The notes beneath the pieces were generated by a model. That model made no database searches, was not told the origin of the DNA, and saw only the letters and a program-made list of their open reading frames with translations. A program made the translations under genes and the position numbers. Shown one piece after another: positions 62,611 through 64,000 of a stretch of DNA of 64,000 bases (position 1 is its first letter; every line of letters starts with the position of its first letter). Source of the DNA: Rotaria sordida. Lineage: Eukaryota > Rotifera > Eurotatoria > Philodinida > Philodinidae. The stretch lies in NCBI GenBank assembly GCA_905250125.1, contig CAJNOL010000157.1:124001-188000 (forward strand), read 5' to 3'.

Positions 62611-62790
62611 CAGTATGTAAAAAAATTATTTGGACACCTATCTTAGCTATNNNNNNNNNNNNNNNNNNNNNNNNNNNNNNNNNNNNNNNNNNNNNNNNNN
62701 NNNNNNNNNNNNNNNNNNNNNNNNNNNNNNNNNNNNNNNNNNNNNNNNNNATAGCTAAGATAGGTGTCCAAATAATTTTTTTACATACTG
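62611..62790. mobile_element. Tc1/mariner-like ends flanking an assembly gap
   Basis: 62611-62650 (cagtatgtaaaaaaattatt...) and 62751-62790 are perfect 40 bp inverted copies, each flanked by TA. The CAGT start and the TTTGGACACC-type segment are typical of Tc1-like terminal repeats. The match extends a few bases outside (tata). Either a Tc1-type element or MITE lies here with its middle missing, or the assembly closed on a palindromic repeat. Confidence 0.7.
62651..62750. other. assembly gap, 100 N
   Basis: Exactly 100 undetermined bases, a conventional scaffold-gap size, so the true length is unknown. Confidence 0.98.
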
Positions 62791-63117
62791 TATATAAATG
62801 AGCTAGAAAAAAAAACCAAATACCCTAGTAAGAAAACATGACGAAAAAGGAAATATATCTGAACAACATCAAGAGAAGAGAAATATTCAGGTGAGGGAAA
62901 GGAAAGAAGAGAGAAAGAAAACAAAAGATATATATATGTCGCAGTTGACTTTGAAATATTTTAAAGTCAACTGAAACATATATGTGTCGTACTTGTCATC
63001 TGTACGACATTGTAGAAGAGAAGACCGAAAAAAAAGATATATAAGCGACTCACACTATAATACCCTTTTTTTATATGAAATCTATCTTATATAAAATTTA
63101 CCTTTAATTTAAATAAA

Positions 63118-63195
63118 TTATTGCTTATTCAGTATAATTATTGCTCATTCTATATAATTATTGCTCATTCCATATAATTATTGCTAAATTTCGTT
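63118..63195. repeat. 20 bp tandem repeat, about 4 copies
   Basis: The unit ataattattgctcattctat is repeated with one or two changes per copy. It is part of the right subterminal repeat region described for 62151-63232. Confidence 0.8.
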
Positions 63196-63425
63196 ATTGC
63201 TCATTTAAATTATTTTATTGCTCAATTAAATATAAGTCATAAAAAAATACTACTGAAATAAACATAAGTTTAAAGATTCTTTTTAATTTTGGTTAGAACT
63301 TTCTCTGACAAACTAGATTTCTATTGAATATATTCGCAAATTCGACAACGTCTTTGTTTGCACTAAACTTCAGTAAAAGTTTGACATAACATGATACATA
63401 CTAGGTTGAAAATAATATTTTGCCA

Positions 63426-63540
63426 GCGGGATACCACTATCATTTCAAATAGAGTAAATAATGCATTTTATACCAAACGAAAGCCCGTCAAAAATGGGAT
63501 TTATTGATACTAAACAATAAGAGTTATGGAAACTTTTGTA
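63426..63540 (-). repeat. diverged third copy of the SHFRRAFIWYKIH-type segment
   Basis: The stretch cattttataccaaacgaaag...caaaaatgggatttat matches arms B and B' of the composite palindrome at 56881-57900. On the minus strand the same peptide can be followed, but a stop codon interrupts it, so this copy is decayed. Confidence 0.7.
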
Positions 63541-63858
63541 TGCTGAAACTCTCAAAGTTTAGAGAATTTTGCATAATACGATCGTTATAATTCATTTTTA
63601 CCGAGTCGTAAGACAAAGAAAAAAAGAAATTTTCTTTGGAAAAACTGAAAAGAGCATTGTTCTAGTGATCATAAGACTTAACTATGATTCAGAAGGTGCG
63701 ATTGTTCTTTTGCATCCTGTTATCTGTTCCTCATGATGCCGGTGAAAAAAAAGATTTTTTTATTTTTCTTCTCTTAGAAAATTATAGAACAGGAAAGTTC
63801 AAGAAGTTTATCAAACAATATATATGGTCATTTTCTGATCGCTATCTTTCATAAAAAA

Positions 63859-64000
63859 ATGTATCCTTTCGGTGAATCAATTAAATCTAATTATTTTAGA
63901 ATGGCTGATACTTATGATACTGAAGAGCAGAGAATTATTGACAGAATTAAATGCATCGCTTTTCGTGAAGCTCGATATGCTGGTACAACATTTATTAATC
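63859..64000 (+). CDS. 5' end of an unidentified gene, cut by the window edge
   Basis: The frame is open to the last base. From the ATG at 63901 it reads MADTYDTEEQRIIDRIKC..., and an in-frame ATG at 63859 would add 14 residues. A ttattttag acceptor-like site one base before 63901 favours the later start. The acidic beginning and the helical, basic continuation are compatible with a small soluble or membrane-associated protein. I do not recognise the family from about 33 residues. Confidence 0.55.
   Translation, partial: MYPFGESIKSNYFRMADTYDTEEQRIIDRIKCIAFREARYAGTTFIN

Larger units (their letters stand above)
62151..63232. mobile_element. element bounded by mirrored GAGCAATAA subterminal repeats
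   Basis: Between 62151 and 62330 the word gagcaataa or close variants occurs about six times. Between 63118 and 63220 its complement ttattgctc occurs about six times. Such mirror-image subterminal repeats are typical of transposase-binding sites at the ends of hAT-like and related DNA transposons. The interior holds the Tc1-like palindrome with the sequence gap and no transposase. The superfamily is inference. Confidence 0.5.

Overview
This is a stretch of animal nuclear DNA, very AT-rich, with compact genes on both strands. Most introns are 50-75 bp with GT..AG ends. The gene set is metazoan (HP1, 4E-BP, KIAA0319-like, tetraspanin, Kv channel, CYP3-type P450, PRPF19). Together with intronless divergent GPCRs, a bacterial-type domain in a secreted protein and abundant small transposon remnants, this suggests a bdelloid rotifer (Adineta/Rotaria type). 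That assignment is inference; no marker gene here proves it.

Layout. Positions 1-8.9 kb hold one rhodopsin-like GPCR among inverted-repeat elements. From 8.9 to 13.9 kb is a housekeeping cluster: cytoplasmic arginyl-tRNA synthetase (+, 14 exons), elongin B (-) and a mitochondrial IF1-like ATPase inhibitor (-). From 16.5 to 31.9 kb, all on +, come a Kv potassium channel with a 2.6 kb intron, a tetraspanin, a RASL10-type small GTPase with a His-rich insert, a cytochrome P450, an HP1 protein and a 4E-BP. From 32 to 36.9 kb there are only transposon remains, including a dead mariner transposase. From 36.9 to 54.4 kb, all on -, come a secreted protein joining a YbaY-like domain to a Kunitz domain, a CD225/dispanin membrane protein, the splicing ubiquitin ligase PRPF19 and a KIAA0319-like PKD-repeat receptor. 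From 54.4 kb to the end there is one more GPCR (-), several repeat elements, an assembly gap lying exactly inside a Tc1-like palindrome, and the first exon of an unidentified gene (+).

The exon models of all eleven multi-exon genes that end inside the window were built by hand from splice sites. In every case the exon lengths sum to a multiple of three and the joined reading frame follows the family, so these models should be close to correct. The genes do not form one pathway. 4E-BP and ArgRS act in translation, PRPF19 in splicing, HP1 in heterochromatin, and the rest at membranes or outside the cell.

The most unusual features are (1) the YbaY-like + Kunitz secreted protein, whose YbaY-like module fills one class 1-1 exon, and (2) the density of long inverted repeats (arms of about 40-370 bp). 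These repeats sit between genes and also make up whole introns, for example PRPF19 intron 8.
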